DNA of 64,000 bases from positions 52,044 through 116,043 of the forward strand of contig JAUNBJ010000001.1 of NCBI GenBank assembly GCA_030535245.1, given 5' to 3'. The stretch is from Planctomycetia bacterium (GTDB lineage Bacteria; Planctomycetota; Planctomycetia; Pirellulales; Thermoguttaceae). The notes beneath the pieces are model-generated. The model saw nothing but the letters and a program-made list of their open reading frames with translations. It did not search any database and had not been told where the DNA came from. Each line of letters opens with the position of its first letter. Position 1 is the stretch's first letter. Made by a program: the position numbers and the translations under genes. Of the stretch, positions 42,438-52,152 are shown piece by piece.

Positions 42438-45400
42438 TTACAACGCGGATTCGTTCCCCGATTTTTGGAGTAGCCGACGCCAGTATGCCTCAAGACGCTT
42501 CTCGTATTCCGGCAGACGGTTTTCGGGGGACGTCTGTTCCAATTCCCGACGGACGCGTTCCGGAAGTTCTCCCCAAAGCCCGGTTTTCAGCTCGGAGTAG
42601 ATCGGGTCTTTCGGCGTTTCCGTGGGGGGCGTTTCTTCTGTCGTGGTCGTTCCCCCTTCCGCAGCCCGCGAATCGACGTTTTTCGACAAATCCCCCGACT
42701 TCTCCGGGGTTCCGGAGCTGAGGGAAACCGACGGGTCGTCCTCCTTTTGGGGTTGCAGGCATTCGATGAGTTCGGCGAGGATTTCCTCCTGAAGGTGGGT
42801 GTTCATCGGGCCAGTTTCTCCTTCGTGGAACAGGAACGCGACCTGATTCATTTTCGACAAAATATCGGCGAAAAGTCCCTCGGCATTGGAACGGAAACCG
42901 GAGGATTGGGCGATCTGGAGGATCCTGTTTTCCAGCGATTCCAAATGGGGAATTTCCGCTTCGCCCGCGGTGGGGGTCTGATCCAGAACCTCCTGTTGGA
43001 GCGTGATGAGAACCTGCACGTCGGCGGCGTGAACCTCGGCCTGAGCGTCGAACGGTTTCTCCTTTTCCGACGTCTGGGGGGCGTCCTGGGGGGCCTTGGC
43101 GGGGCGATTGGAAATGCGCGACGCAAGGTCCGACGTTTGCGCAAGTTGCGTCCGAAGCTGACGAAAACGCTCCCGCAGCGTTTCCTGTTCGGCACGATAC
43201 GCCGCCACGTTTTCCGGACGAAACGCATTCCATTTCCCGGCACTTTCCGAAACCTGCCCGGCCAGCTCGTCGAACAGGATTCCGACCGACACGGGGAGTT
43301 TCGTTTCCGGATTGCGTAGCCGTTCGGCCAATTTTTGCTGTTCGCTACGCCAGAAAAAGAGGGCCAGTGCGTCGTTGATTTCGGGCATCTGACGCAGGAT
43401 GATTTCCTGAATCGCCATCCCCTCCTCCAGCATTCCACGAGCCTGCCGCATGGGGGCGGCGTTCCACATCTCCCAGTGCCGCAAAAGCGACGTTGTGCAG
43501 ACCGCTTCGTGGTTTTGCGCCTTTTCCAGAATCCAGACCGATTCCGATTGCAATTCCCGCTCGGCACGCGACTCTGGCACATCGTGCAGCTCGTGATACC
43601 GACGAAAATAGCGGTTCGTTTTTTCCTGGATCTCGGCGGCCCGCGTGGTACGTGTCGTTTCGTCCGCAGTGGGCAGCTTCTCCAACAGTCCGACGATTTC
43701 CTCGCGAAGGGCTTCCAACGCCGCGTCGGACGCCTGCTGCTGCCACTCTTGCACAAGCGGTTCCAGGATCTCCAAAACCGCCTGAGCAAAAGCTGCAACC
43801 TGTTCGCCGTTGCCCCCTTCCCGAACCGCACGCGTCACCGCCTGGAGCAGGGGGGGGAGCCGTTCCGTTTCCAGTTTTTTCCATGCGGCAAGCAACCGTT
43901 CCAGCCGTTCTTTCGGCACCGGCAACGACGCTTGCGGATGGTCGAATACGTCGCGGGTAAGTGCGTCGAGCGTCGGCAGAAAACAATCGGCCAGTTCCCG
44001 ATTCGTCTGTCGCGTGAGGTTTTCCATGGCAGCCATCGCGTCGGCAGGCCGGGCGGCGTTTTCCCGAATCGCCTGTACGTGGGCGGCCATCTGCTGAAAT
44101 TCCTGCGTAACCACGACCCACTCCTGCGTGACACGGCGGTTCATTTCCGCAGGTGTGACGACGTAAAGCGTGATTTCCTTCCCTTCGCCCAATCCCCCCG
44201 GCGTATCTTGCGTCACCGGTTGGAGGCGGAGTGTCGTTCCTGCTGAAAGGGCAAGCGGTTCGGTTTTCCAACGATACGACACGTCCTTTTCCAGCACGGC
44301 GACCGGGGTGGCGGTTTCCTTTTCCGGCGTCCAGAGCAGGAAATTCGTCCACCGTGGCGTTCGGGAAGCGACCGGATGATTCGGATTCTCCGCCAGCCAC
44401 CGGAACCCCACGTAATCCAGCCCAAAATCGTCCCACGCCCGAACCACCAGCGGCAGGCAGACTCCCGGCAGCACGGGGCGACCGTCCGGGGGGGATTCCA
44501 GTTTCCCTTCCGGCACCGCGTCCCGGCGAAGTCGCATGGTCCAGGTTTCCAGCGTATTTTTCAGGCCCTCGGTGTTCGTCAGTTCCAGATGGTACGTCGT
44601 CGCCTCGTCGAGCGTCCAGGCGAACAGCCAACCGACGTCCCGATACGGTTTGGCGGGGATTCGCTTCCCGTCGGCCAGCACGATTTCCGCTTTTTCCAGA
44701 GGTTGCGAGACGCGAATCAAAAGCCCGACCCGCGAATCTGGAAGATCGTCCAGATTCCAGCTCCCCGCATACGGCAAGCGTCCGGAATATTCCGGCGGCA
44801 CGATATGAAATTCCGCCCCGACGAGTTTGGGAAGCGGCCGCACCGTGACATACGTCGCCCCGCTGCGTAAATCCTCGTGTCCTTCCGGAAATGGCGTGAG
44901 CGTGAACGACGTTCGCACGTTGGGAATCTGCAAAAAATACCGTCCGTCGAGCGGTCGCACCCGTCGGATAAGGGCGTTTCCCTCCATCTCCACCCGCACG
45001 TTCACCCACCGGTACGGTCGCGGCGGCACCAGTTCTGCCAAAAACGTTTCCCCTTCCGTCACTTCTCTGGGGAGCGTTTTCCACGTGACCGCAAACGGAA
45101 TGTCCCACACGCACGGCGTCCAGGGAATCCAAAACCGCGTCCCCCCTACCGGAAGCAGGGGGAGCGTTCCCAACAGCGCCAACCCCGTCAGCATGGCCGC
45201 CGTTCGGGTTTTGGAAATTGCAAACGCCGTGAAACTCCGCCGGAAATCGAGCGATTCCACGTTGTTTTCCGCCTGCTCCACCACCGTTTGCCGCAGTTCT
45301 GCCGACTCCTGCGACCTGTCCGGATGCCGCGCAAACCACAACGCGCTTTCCAGCGATTCCGGCAGCCGGGAAGCGTCCCGTTGCCGCAACGTCCGGATCA

Positions 45401-45668
45401 GTTCGGCGTCGGTTTTCGGAACGTTCCGGAGCCGTTTCCAAAGTTTTCCGATCAGCATTCCCCAAAACAGCACCGCCGCTGCCAGAAGAAACGCCCGCCC
45501 GTCTGCCGACTGGAAGAAAAATTCCCGATACAGCAGGTAATCGAGCCACACCGCAGACAGAAACACCCCTCCTACCGCCGCAAACAGCGTTTCCAGCGCA
45601 TATTCCCATCCGCGACGTTGGCAGAAACGCCGGAATCGGTCGAATTTTTGCGTCAGGGTTGGTTTCAT
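42438..45668 (-). CDS. Large membrane-anchored protein, DUF4175-like
   Basis: 1076 residues. Three hydrophobic segments lie near the N-terminus (about 23-42, 60-76 and 155-175). A periplasmic beta-rich part (LPREVTEGETFLAELVPPRP and similar) comes next. A long Glu/Gln/Arg-rich helical region (about 520-960) follows, and the tail is Pro/Thr-rich. This layout matches DUF4175-type proteins found beside MoxR/DUF58/vWA genes in planctomycetes and proteobacteria. No catalytic motif is seen. It lies 10 bp from the vWA gene upstream, in one operon with two vWA proteins, so a structural role in the same envelope complex is likely. Confidence 0.7.
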   Translation of the reverse strand: MKPTLTQKFDRFRRFCQRRGWEYALETLFAAVGGVFLSAVWLDYLLYREFFFQSADGRAFLLAAAVLFWGMLIGKLWKRLRNVPKTDAELIRTLRQRDASRLPESLESALWFARHPDRSQESAELRQTVVEQAENNVESLDFRRSFTAFAISKTRTAAMLTGLALLGTLPLLPVGGTRFWIPWTPCVWDIPFAVTWKTLPREVTEGETFLAELVPPRPYRWVNVRVEMEGNALIRRVRPLDGRYFLQIPNVRTSFTLTPFPEGHEDLRSGATYVTVRPLPKLVGAEFHIVPPEYSGRLPYAGSWNLDDLPDSRVGLLIRVSQPLEKAEIVLADGKRIPAKPYRDVGWLFAWTLDEATTYHLELTNTEGLKNTLETWTMRLRRDAVPEGKLESPPDGRPVLPGVCLPLVVRAWDDFGLDYVGFRWLAENPNHPVASRTPRWTNFLLWTPEKETATPVAVLEKDVSYRWKTEPLALSAGTTLRLQPVTQDTPGGLGEGKEITLYVVTPAEMNRRVTQEWVVVTQEFQQMAAHVQAIRENAARPADAMAAMENLTRQTNRELADCFLPTLDALTRDVFDHPQASLPVPKERLERLLAAWKKLETERLPPLLQAVTRAVREGGNGEQVAAFAQAVLEILEPLVQEWQQQASDAALEALREEIVGLLEKLPTADETTRTTRAAEIQEKTNRYFRRYHELHDVPESRAERELQSESVWILEKAQNHEAVCTTSLLRHWEMWNAAPMRQARGMLEEGMAIQEIILRQMPEINDALALFFWRSEQQKLAERLRNPETKLPVSVGILFDELAGQVSESAGKWNAFRPENVAAYRAEQETLRERFRQLRTQLAQTSDLASRISNRPAKAPQDAPQTSEKEKPFDAQAEVHAADVQVLITLQQEVLDQTPTAGEAEIPHLESLENRILQIAQSSGFRSNAEGLFADILSKMNQVAFLFHEGETGPMNTHLQEEILAELIECLQPQKEDDPSVSLSSGTPEKSGDLSKNVDSRAAEGGTTTTEETPPTETPKDPIYSELKTGLWGELPERVRRELEQTSPENRLPEYEKRLEAYWRRLLQKSGNESAL

Positions 45669-45678
45669 GTCGGTTCAC

Positions 45679-47499
45679 TCATGATCCTGCGTAACGGCGA
45701 ATGCCCCACTGCACCGCCAGTAAAAACAACAGCAGCCCGAAGGTCGCCGGATGTTCCCCCACCGGATACCGCGTTCCTTCCGTATCCTGATGGGGACGAT
45801 TTTCCAGCGTCAAAAAAATCTCCCGTGCGGCGGTCGCAGTGTCGGAGGCGTGAAAAAATCGTCCGCCGGAACGCTCCGCCAGTTTCCGCATCGCCGTTTC
45901 GTCCGCGGCGGTTCGGGCATATTCGGAAACCTCCTCCAAAGAAGCGGAAAGCGTCGCTTCATGCCGGGCGTCGGAGGTTTCCCCGGTAGCAAGCCAGTGG
46001 AGCATGGAAATCCAATACTCCCGGTAAAAATCTTCGTCGTTTCGCCATCGCCAGCGCCATGTGGAACCCATCGCGTGAACCCACACCGCTCCCTTACCGG
46101 TACGTCGATAAAGCAGGGCGGGAAACGTCTTTTCCCCCTGCGTCCATTCCGCCAGCACCCGAACACCGGGATAGACGTGTGGAAACTCCCACCAGGAGGG
46201 AATCTCCGGCATTTCCTGCCACCCCTTGAGCGACGAAATCGGGGTGTTCACCGCCTGCGACGTGGGGCGAATCGTCGCCGGTTCCTTGTGCCAGACGGCA
46301 CCCGTCAGCGAAAACGGCAGGATTTTTTCAAGCGCCGTGCCCCGCCATGTTCGGAGTCGCGATTCCCGTCCGGAAAGCACCCCCAGCGCTTTTCCCTTCC
46401 CTTTTTCCACAAAACGAACCAACGACGTGGCCAAGGCGTCCCCACCGAGCGAGGCGTCGCAATCGTCCAGAATCACGATGTCGAACGTCTCCAGAGCCGT
46501 TTCGTCCGGGAACGTTTCCAGCGCCGTTTCGTCTTGTTCCGTCGCATCGTTTCCCGCCGACGCCAGCCACGTTTTCAACACGAATCCCTTTTCCCGCCGC
46601 AGCAGATTCCGCAGGTAACGGTATTCCCAGTCTGGCGTTTGCGCCACCAGCAAAACGTTTCGCGTTCCCTCACTTACCCGCAAGGTCAGCGGCAGGATGC
46701 GGCACAAGCGTGGCGTGGTCGCTTTCCCCACCGAAACGGTCAGGAAAAGCGAATATTCTCCCGCTTCAGGCGGCGTCCAACGCAGCGTCGTCCGGAGTTC
46801 GGAAACGGCGTCGGACTCGGGCGTCAACGTCGTTTCCGTCAACGTTTTTTTCCCATCTCCCAGACGGCAAAAGAGGGCTTTCCCCGCCAGTTTTTCCGCT
46901 TCCACATAAACCGTAAACGCCGCCGGTTCGCCGGTTTGCAGGTGCATTCGCGTTTCTTCCAGTCGGGCTGAAAGACGCGGCAACGGTTCGGTACGTCCAC
47001 AAAGAATCGGAAATACCGGTACTCCACGTTGCGCCGCCCGACGCCCCGCTTCCTCCAACGAAAGGCCGTTCGTCACGATCCCGTCCGACACGAAAATCAT
47101 GGCGTCCGGAGCCTCCGTTTTCAACGTTTCCACCAGCTTCTCCCCCCATGGCGACGTGGCACCGGAGACCAGCGTTTTCTGAGCCGCTCCGAGTTTTTCT
47201 GAAAAAACGCCCGCCGCATGCGTTCCTTCCTCTCCACGTCCATCCGGAAACGCCATGCTCGGCGATCCGTCCAGCAAAAGGAACAACCGGGGCTGCGATG
47301 GGATCGTTTCGACCAGCGTCACCCGAAGCAGAATCCCCAAAAAAAGCAGGCATTCTACCCCCCGAAGCGTATTCCATGCCCCCCGTTTTTTCCCGGAAAA
47401 CTGCCGCGATTCCCGCCACACCAGCCAGAGAATCCCCGCAAAAAGCACCAGCACCCCAAGCGGCTCGACGGGGAGGCATTCCACACGCCATTCACTCAT
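45679..47499 (-). CDS. Membrane protein with degenerate vWA and GATase-like domains
   Basis: 606 residues. Two N-terminal helices (about 11-27 and 47-65) and one at the C-terminus (about 585-600) place the bulk in the periplasm. LLLDGSPSMAFPD near residue 75 is a DxSxS metal-binding motif of a vWA domain; MIFVSDGIVTNG follows. The middle segment (NVLLVAQTPDWEYRYLRNLL, FDIVILDDCDAS) resembles the class I glutamine amidotransferase-like fold that often accompanies vWA in planctomycetes. A 24-base tandem duplication gives DETALETF twice in a row. Its start overlaps the preceding gene by 8 bp. Confidence 0.72.
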   Translation of the reverse strand: MSEWRVECLPVEPLGVLVLFAGILWLVWRESRQFSGKKRGAWNTLRGVECLLFLGILLRVTLVETIPSQPRLFLLLDGSPSMAFPDGRGEEGTHAAGVFSEKLGAAQKTLVSGATSPWGEKLVETLKTEAPDAMIFVSDGIVTNGLSLEEAGRRAAQRGVPVFPILCGRTEPLPRLSARLEETRMHLQTGEPAAFTVYVEAEKLAGKALFCRLGDGKKTLTETTLTPESDAVSELRTTLRWTPPEAGEYSLFLTVSVGKATTPRLCRILPLTLRVSEGTRNVLLVAQTPDWEYRYLRNLLRREKGFVLKTWLASAGNDATEQDETALETFPDETALETFDIVILDDCDASLGGDALATSLVRFVEKGKGKALGVLSGRESRLRTWRGTALEKILPFSLTGAVWHKEPATIRPTSQAVNTPISSLKGWQEMPEIPSWWEFPHVYPGVRVLAEWTQGEKTFPALLYRRTGKGAVWVHAMGSTWRWRWRNDEDFYREYWISMLHWLATGETSDARHEATLSASLEEVSEYARTAADETAMRKLAERSGGRFFHASDTATAAREIFLTLENRPHQDTEGTRYPVGEHPATFGLLLFLLAVQWGIRRYAGS

Positions 47500-49288
47500 G
47501 ACGCACCCCCCTTTTTCGAAAAATCATCCGTAACGTCGTTTCCAGCAGCACGCACACGAGGGCCAAAAACGCCCACCCGCTCGCTTTCCACGGCGAAACC
47601 GACGCCTCCCCACCCAGCCCGGCGTCCGGCTCGATTTTCGCTCCGTTCCACGCGAATGGCACGTCCCCTTTTCGTTGGATTTCGTCCGGGGAAAAGTTCT
47701 CGGAAACGTTCCAGGAATCTGCACAAAGCCCTGTGATCCAACCGTCCCAAAGCGGAACGTAAAGCGGCGTAAGCGGCAGGGGGGATTCCTCCACCCCGGC
47801 GCCGGTCGCAACCCAGAGAACCCGATTTTTTTCCACCGCCAACGGCCGCCCGTTCGCCAGTGCCAGCACGACCGTTGCGTCGTCCTGCGGCGTCGCTTCT
47901 GAAAATGCCGAAACCGTTATTTCCTCCAAACCGGTCGGAGCATGCCCCCGAAACGGAGCCAGCCATGGATGCACGTACTCCCCCGGAGCGATTTTCACCT
48001 CCCCAACCGTCTCTTTTCCCGGCAGGCAGGGGAGCACCTTCCCCCAAAGCGCCGCCCGCTGCATGTCCCCCTGGGCCGCGAAACGTACCACCGCACCGCC
48101 GTTTTCCAGATATTTTCGCAGCGCGTCGGCCTCCTCCTCCAGAAGCCAACGCTCCCCCAGCAGGAATACCACGTCAAATTCCTCCAGCGAAATCCGCGAC
48201 AAATCGGCGTCCCGCATCGTTTCCACCCGCACCTTTTCCCGCTGTCCCGCCGTCAGACGATCCGCGTAGCGGCTTTGGATCGCGGCCCGCAGGTAAAAAC
48301 TCCCCGCCGCCGTCTCGGTTTCGGTAAATTCCTGCCGCCACGTTTCCACGATCAGGAATCGTATGGAATCCCGTGCCGCGATTTTCAGCCGCCGCATGTC
48401 GTCCGCCGCGTTGCCGTCGGGCGTTTCCAGACGAAATTCTACCGTTTTTTCCCCATCTGGAACGTACGTCAGCACCGTTTCCGTCACCCCCCCTGCCGGA
48501 ACGTCCAGCCACGTCCGCGAAAGCAGCGTTTCCGTCTCGCCATCCGAAACGAACCACGCCGCCGGAACCCCGTGCCGCGAAACCTCCCCGCAGTTCTCCA
48601 CCGTCGCCCGCAATGCGACCGCTCCCCCTGAAAGCACCGGAGCGTACGCCGGAAGCAACGACGTCACCGACAGATTTTCCGGACGCGAATAGAGCGACAC
48701 CACCGTCGTTGTCGCCTCCAGCGATTCTAAAAACGCCGACGCCCCCTCCATTTTCCAAAGTCCGTCGGTAAAAAGAAACAGATGAACCGGCTTCGGCAGC
48801 GCACGAACCTGTTCCGCAATCCGCGTCCGCATGGCCGAATCATCGAGCGTTCCCCGTGTTGGAAAATGCGTGAGTTCCCCCCCTGAAAGCAACAGCGTCT
48901 GCGTGTTGGGAACCTCCGCGAAATGCCGACGCAGAATCTGCCTGGCCGTTTCCCATCGTGTCGCGTCCGCAGGCCCCTGCGCATTCATCGACCCGGAATC
49001 GTCGAGCACCAGCAGCACCGTTTCCCCGTCGGCCACCGAGAGGTTCGACCGCACCGCTCCCGGCCCCGCAAGCGCCCCGACCAAAAACAGCACCGCCGCC
49101 GTTTCCAGACCGACCAAAAACAGCTCACGACGCTGGTTTTTAGCCCGCGTTTCCTGAATTGCTTCCTGTAAAAACCGCATGGCCGCCCAGTCCACCCGCC
49201 GCGCACGACGCCGTACCAGACACCAAATCCCCCACGGCACGCCGCAGAGAATCCAGGCCCACAGGTATTCCGGATGTTGAAAAACCAT
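47492..49288 (-). CDS. BatA-like vWA membrane protein
   Basis: 598 residues from the ATG at 49288; another ATG nine bases upstream is too close to the AAGGGG site. MVFQHPEYLWAWILCGVPWG is the N-terminal BatA-type membrane motif; a second helix follows near residue 60. VLLVLDDSGSMNAQG near residue 93 is a canonical DxSxS MIDAS motif and LFLFTDGLW a later vWA element. The central part (VRFLIVETWRQEF-like, EFDVVFLLGERWLL) is GATase-like, and a helix closes the C-terminus. Such proteins assemble with MoxR ATPases and DUF58 proteins at the inner membrane. First gene of the minus-strand operon; promoter at 49334-49306. Confidence 0.8.
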   Translation of the reverse strand: MVFQHPEYLWAWILCGVPWGIWCLVRRRARRVDWAAMRFLQEAIQETRAKNQRRELFLVGLETAAVLFLVGALAGPGAVRSNLSVADGETVLLVLDDSGSMNAQGPADATRWETARQILRRHFAEVPNTQTLLLSGGELTHFPTRGTLDDSAMRTRIAEQVRALPKPVHLFLFTDGLWKMEGASAFLESLEATTTVVSLYSRPENLSVTSLLPAYAPVLSGGAVALRATVENCGEVSRHGVPAAWFVSDGETETLLSRTWLDVPAGGVTETVLTYVPDGEKTVEFRLETPDGNAADDMRRLKIAARDSIRFLIVETWRQEFTETETAAGSFYLRAAIQSRYADRLTAGQREKVRVETMRDADLSRISLEEFDVVFLLGERWLLEEEADALRKYLENGGAVVRFAAQGDMQRAALWGKVLPCLPGKETVGEVKIAPGEYVHPWLAPFRGHAPTGLEEITVSAFSEATPQDDATVVLALANGRPLAVEKNRVLWVATGAGVEESPLPLTPLYVPLWDGWITGLCADSWNVSENFSPDEIQRKGDVPFAWNGAKIEPDAGLGGEASVSPWKASGWAFLALVCVLLETTLRMIFRKRGVRHE

Positions 49289-49305
49289 TGCTTCCATATC
49301 CCCTT

Positions 49306-49334
49306 AATATAGCATACCCCCCACTCCAAAGCAA
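49306..49334 (-). promoter_or_regulatory. Putative promoter of the minus-strand vWA operon
   Basis: On the minus strand TTGCTT (49334-49329), 17-base spacer, TATATT (49311-49306). The start point would fall only about 10-15 bases before the ATG at 49288, so the leader is very short. Confidence 0.45.
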
Positions 49335-49400
49335 GCATTCCCACCGTTTTTGACCAGGAGTCGCCAAAAAAATCGGGGCGGGGAATCGGCGGCGACGCGG

Positions 49401-50096
49401 TTATTCCACGGTGATGCTCAGTCCGCCGCTGGAACGGAGTTCGACGTTGTAAATGCGGCCCGGTTCCAGTTTTTGGCTGGGAGCTTCGCCGTGGATGGCG
49501 TGGATGCCACGGAGTCGTTGTTTTTCCGGGGCGTTGGAGATTTCCCAGAAATTTTTCCAGAGGTCTTTTTCAAACGCGGAGGGTTCCCGGTCGGAACTGC
49601 GATAGACCGACGGAATGGTGTTTTCCGCGTCGATGGGGAATCCGTCGGCAGGGTTCTGGTGTTCGCCGAAGATTCGCAAAAACGAACAGAGCGACCGGGA
49701 ACGGAGGGGATCGGATTTTTCGACATGCTCGTCGTCGAATTTAACGACCAGGGCATCGACGTAAACTTTGTCGCCGACAAGCGTAAATTCCCTGGGGGCG
49801 GCGACGATGTTTCCTTCGGGAGCGAACTCGGTAAATCGGATGGTGGAGGTTTTTACGACGTCCTGCTCTTTTTCCTGTCCGAGAACCTCGATGCGGGCGC
49901 GGCGGGTGTTGACTTTTAACAACCGGTTGGCCAGCGAAAGTTTTTCGTTTTGCTGGAGCAGTGCGTCGTTTTCAAGCCGGAGTTTTTCCACTTTTTTCTG
50001 GTAAAAATCGGAACGGTTTCGCTGGAACTCGAAAAGCCCCAGTGCCGACAGCACCAACAGAGCCAGGATGATTAATTGGGTCAGAATATTTTTCAT
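49401..50096 (-). CDS. Membrane-anchored coiled-coil protein of unknown function
   Basis: 231 residues. One N-terminal helix (ILTQLIILALLVLSALGLF) is followed by a heptad-rich stretch (about 30-65, KKVEKLRLENDALLQQNEKL) that should form a coiled coil, then a periplasmic domain with FTLVGDKVYVDALVVKFDD. I recognise no family. It starts with GAGG six bases before the ATG and diverges from the MoxR gene across 134 bp; a -10-like TAGAAT is at 50123-50118. Because it sits between the two arms of the vWA cluster, it may belong to the same membrane assembly. Confidence 0.65.
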   Translation of the reverse strand: MKNILTQLIILALLVLSALGLFEFQRNRSDFYQKKVEKLRLENDALLQQNEKLSLANRLLKVNTRRARIEVLGQEKEQDVVKTSTIRFTEFAPEGNIVAAPREFTLVGDKVYVDALVVKFDDEHVEKSDPLRSRSLCSFLRIFGEHQNPADGFPIDAENTIPSVYRSSDREPSAFEKDLWKNFWEISNAPEKQRLRGIHAIHGEAPSQKLEPGRIYNVELRSSGGLSITVE

Positions 50097-50156
50097 GGGA
50101 ACCTCGTATTTCTTTTTATTCTAAAAAAACTCCCTCCGTTTGCCATGGGGGGGGTG

Positions 50157-50185
50157 TGGATATTTGGGGGAAAATTGGCTATAAT
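50157..50185 (+). promoter_or_regulatory. Sigma70 promoter of the MoxR operon
   Basis: TGGATA (50157-50162), 17-base spacer, TATAAT (50180-50185); leader of about 40 bases ending in AAGGAATTGAG. A G8 tract lies immediately upstream (50147-50154). Confidence 0.6.
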
Positions 50186-50230
50186 GGTTTTGGAGTTGAA
50201 AAACCATCCAGGAAACAAGGAATTGAGACT

Positions 50231-51217
50231 ATGGCAATGACACGCGAAGAAATGGCGACCCTGATTCAGGGGTTTGTGGCGGATTACGAAAAACTGGAAC
50301 AGGAAATGTCCAAGGCGGTCGTCGGGCAGGGCGAGGCGATTCGCACGGTGCTGGCGGCGTTGGTTTTGGGGGGACACGTGCTGGTGGAAGGGTTGCCGGG
50401 CACGGGGAAAACGCATTTGGGCACGTCGTTGGCCGAGGTGGTTTCGATGTCGATGAACCGTATCCAGTGTACGCCCGATTTGATGCCGACGGATATTATC
50501 GGAACGTACGTGATTATGGAAACGGCTCAGGGGCGTCGGGCGTTTGAGTTTCAGAAGGGGCCGCTTTTCGCGAATTTGGTGTTGGTGGATCAGATCAACC
50601 GGACGACGCCCCGCACGCAGGCGGCGATGTTGGAGGCGATGGAGCAGGAAGCGATCACGGTCTCGACCGAGCTTTTCAAGCTGCCGTCGCCGTTTAGCCT
50701 GATCGCGACGCAGAATCCGTTGGAGCAGGAGGGGACGTATCCACTTCCTGAAGCGCAGATCGATCGATTTTTGTTCCAGACGAAAACGGTCATGCCGACG
50801 CAGGACGAAATGGCGACGATTCTGGAGCGTTCGACCGGCTCGCAGCGTCCGGTGTTGCGGCGGATTCTGGACGGCAATCGGATTCTGAAAATGCGGGAAA
50901 TCGTGAAGAACGTGACGGTTCCGGCGGACGTGAGCCGCTGGGCGGTGGAGCTTTTGGATTATTCGCAGCCGACGTTTGGAAAGGCGGCGAAGATCGTGAA
51001 GGATTACGTCCGTTACGGGATTGGGCCGCGAGGCGTGCAGGCGGTGGTGCTTGGGGGAAAATTTTACGCTGCGATCGAGGGGCGGTTGGACGCGAAAAAA
51101 GAGGACCTGCTCAAGGCGGCGTTTCCGGCGTTGCGGCATCGTATTTTTCTCAATTTCAACGGGGAAGCGGAAGGAATTTCGACGGACGCCATCATTGACG
51201 AGGTGGTGAAACGGTAA
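50231..51217 (+). CDS. MoxR-family AAA+ ATPase with Gln in Walker B
   Basis: 328 residues. GLPGTGKTHLG (~56-66) is Walker A and CTPDLMPTDIIGT follows as in all MoxR proteins. The Walker B region reads LVLVDQINRTTPRTQAAMLE, where the usual acidic pair DE is DQ: the catalytic glutamate is glutamine. Sensor 1 (LIATQNPLEQEGTYPLPEAQ) and sensor 2 regions are intact. MoxR ATPases are chaperone-like and work with vWA proteins. The Gln suggests slow or absent ATP hydrolysis, or a subfamily using another residue. First gene of a five-gene plus-strand operon; ATG 50231 or 50237. Confidence 0.9.
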   Translation: MAMTREEMATLIQGFVADYEKLEQEMSKAVVGQGEAIRTVLAALVLGGHVLVEGLPGTGKTHLGTSLAEVVSMSMNRIQCTPDLMPTDIIGTYVIMETAQGRRAFEFQKGPLFANLVLVDQINRTTPRTQAAMLEAMEQEAITVSTELFKLPSPFSLIATQNPLEQEGTYPLPEAQIDRFLFQTKTVMPTQDEMATILERSTGSQRPVLRRILDGNRILKMREIVKNVTVPADVSRWAVELLDYSQPTFGKAAKIVKDYVRYGIGPRGVQAVVLGGKFYAAIEGRLDAKKEDLLKAAFPALRHRIFLNFNGEAEGISTDAIIDEVVKR

Positions 51218-51222
51218 CGGCA

Positions 51223-52149
51223 ATGACATATCCATGGAAACCTGAGTTTGAAAAACGGCTTCGGCTTTTGGCCCGACTTGCCATGCGAGTGGGGGGCGGG
51301 ATGTTGGCGTACCGTCCGCAAAAGTTACCGGCGGGGGGGACGGAGATGACCGGCCTGCGGGATTATACGACCGGCGACGACCCGAAGCGAGTTGACTGGA
51401 ACATTTGTGCCCGGCACGACGAGCTGCGAACGCGGGAATATGGGGGAACGGCGGTGCGTTACGCGTACCTGCTGGTGGATGGTTCCAATGCCGTGTCGGT
51501 GGGGAAAAAGACGCTGGAAGCGATACGGACGTCGGCGGTAATGCTGGCGTACGGTCTGCTTTATGGCGGGGCGGTGGTGCGTGTTGGGACCTTTGCGCGA
51601 ACGCTTTCGCTGTTTCCGCCGGTGATGGGCAGGCAGCGTGCGGGTCGGATTGCCAAAGCGCTGGCACAAACGGCTCCGAAAGACGAGGCGACCGATTTTT
51701 CGGCGGTCGTGACGGCGTTTTTGAACCGGAACGTGCCGGTGGGGGACGTGTATCTGGTGAGCGACTTTTTTGGTGCTGCGGAGACGTTTGCCGGGGGGTA
51801 TTCCGAGGGGCTTTTACAGCTTCACCGGAAGGGGTATCGCGTTCATTTGATTCATTTGATTGTTCCTGAAAACCGGGCGGACGGCAAGACGGGCGACGTG
51901 ATGATTACCGACAATCGTGGGTATCGCATGGCCATTACGCTGACCGAGCGGGACCTGCACGCCTACCAGAAACTTTACGACGGGTATCTGGAGGGGGTGA
52001 AAAAATACAGTACGGACCATGGGCTTCGGTACACGCGAGTTTGGGCCAACGCTCCGGAGGAAACCCTGTGTCTGGCGGCGCTGGGGCTTCCGGCGGGTAG
52101 TGCACGGGTGAATCCGTGGGCCGAATACATTACGAAAAAAACTTCCTGA
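51223..52149 (+). CDS. DUF58 protein
   Basis: 308 residues. GLRDYTTGDDPKRVDW near residues 44-59 is the DUF58 signature, followed by RHDELRTREYGG. The remainder (AYLLVDGSN, VYLVSDFFG) resembles a degenerate vWA fold, as known for this family. DUF58 proteins are encoded behind MoxR genes across bacteria and are thought to join the MoxR-vWA machinery. No membrane segment is present, unlike many longer DUF58 proteins. It begins 5 bp after moxR and ends 3 bp before the next gene. Confidence 0.88.
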   Translation: MTYPWKPEFEKRLRLLARLAMRVGGGMLAYRPQKLPAGGTEMTGLRDYTTGDDPKRVDWNICARHDELRTREYGGTAVRYAYLLVDGSNAVSVGKKTLEAIRTSAVMLAYGLLYGGAVVRVGTFARTLSLFPPVMGRQRAGRIAKALAQTAPKDEATDFSAVVTAFLNRNVPVGDVYLVSDFFGAAETFAGGYSEGLLQLHRKGYRVHLIHLIVPENRADGKTGDVMITDNRGYRMAITLTERDLHAYQKLYDGYLEGVKKYSTDHGLRYTRVWANAPEETLCLAALGLPAGSARVNPWAEYITKKTS

Positions 52150-52152
52150 AAT

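Noticed and set aside
43345..45678. Open frame of 777 codons overlapping the DUF4175-like gene in another minus-strand frame
   Set aside because: Gly/Arg-rich composition typical of a shifted frame; the chosen frame has helices and coiled-coil character and fits the operon spacing.
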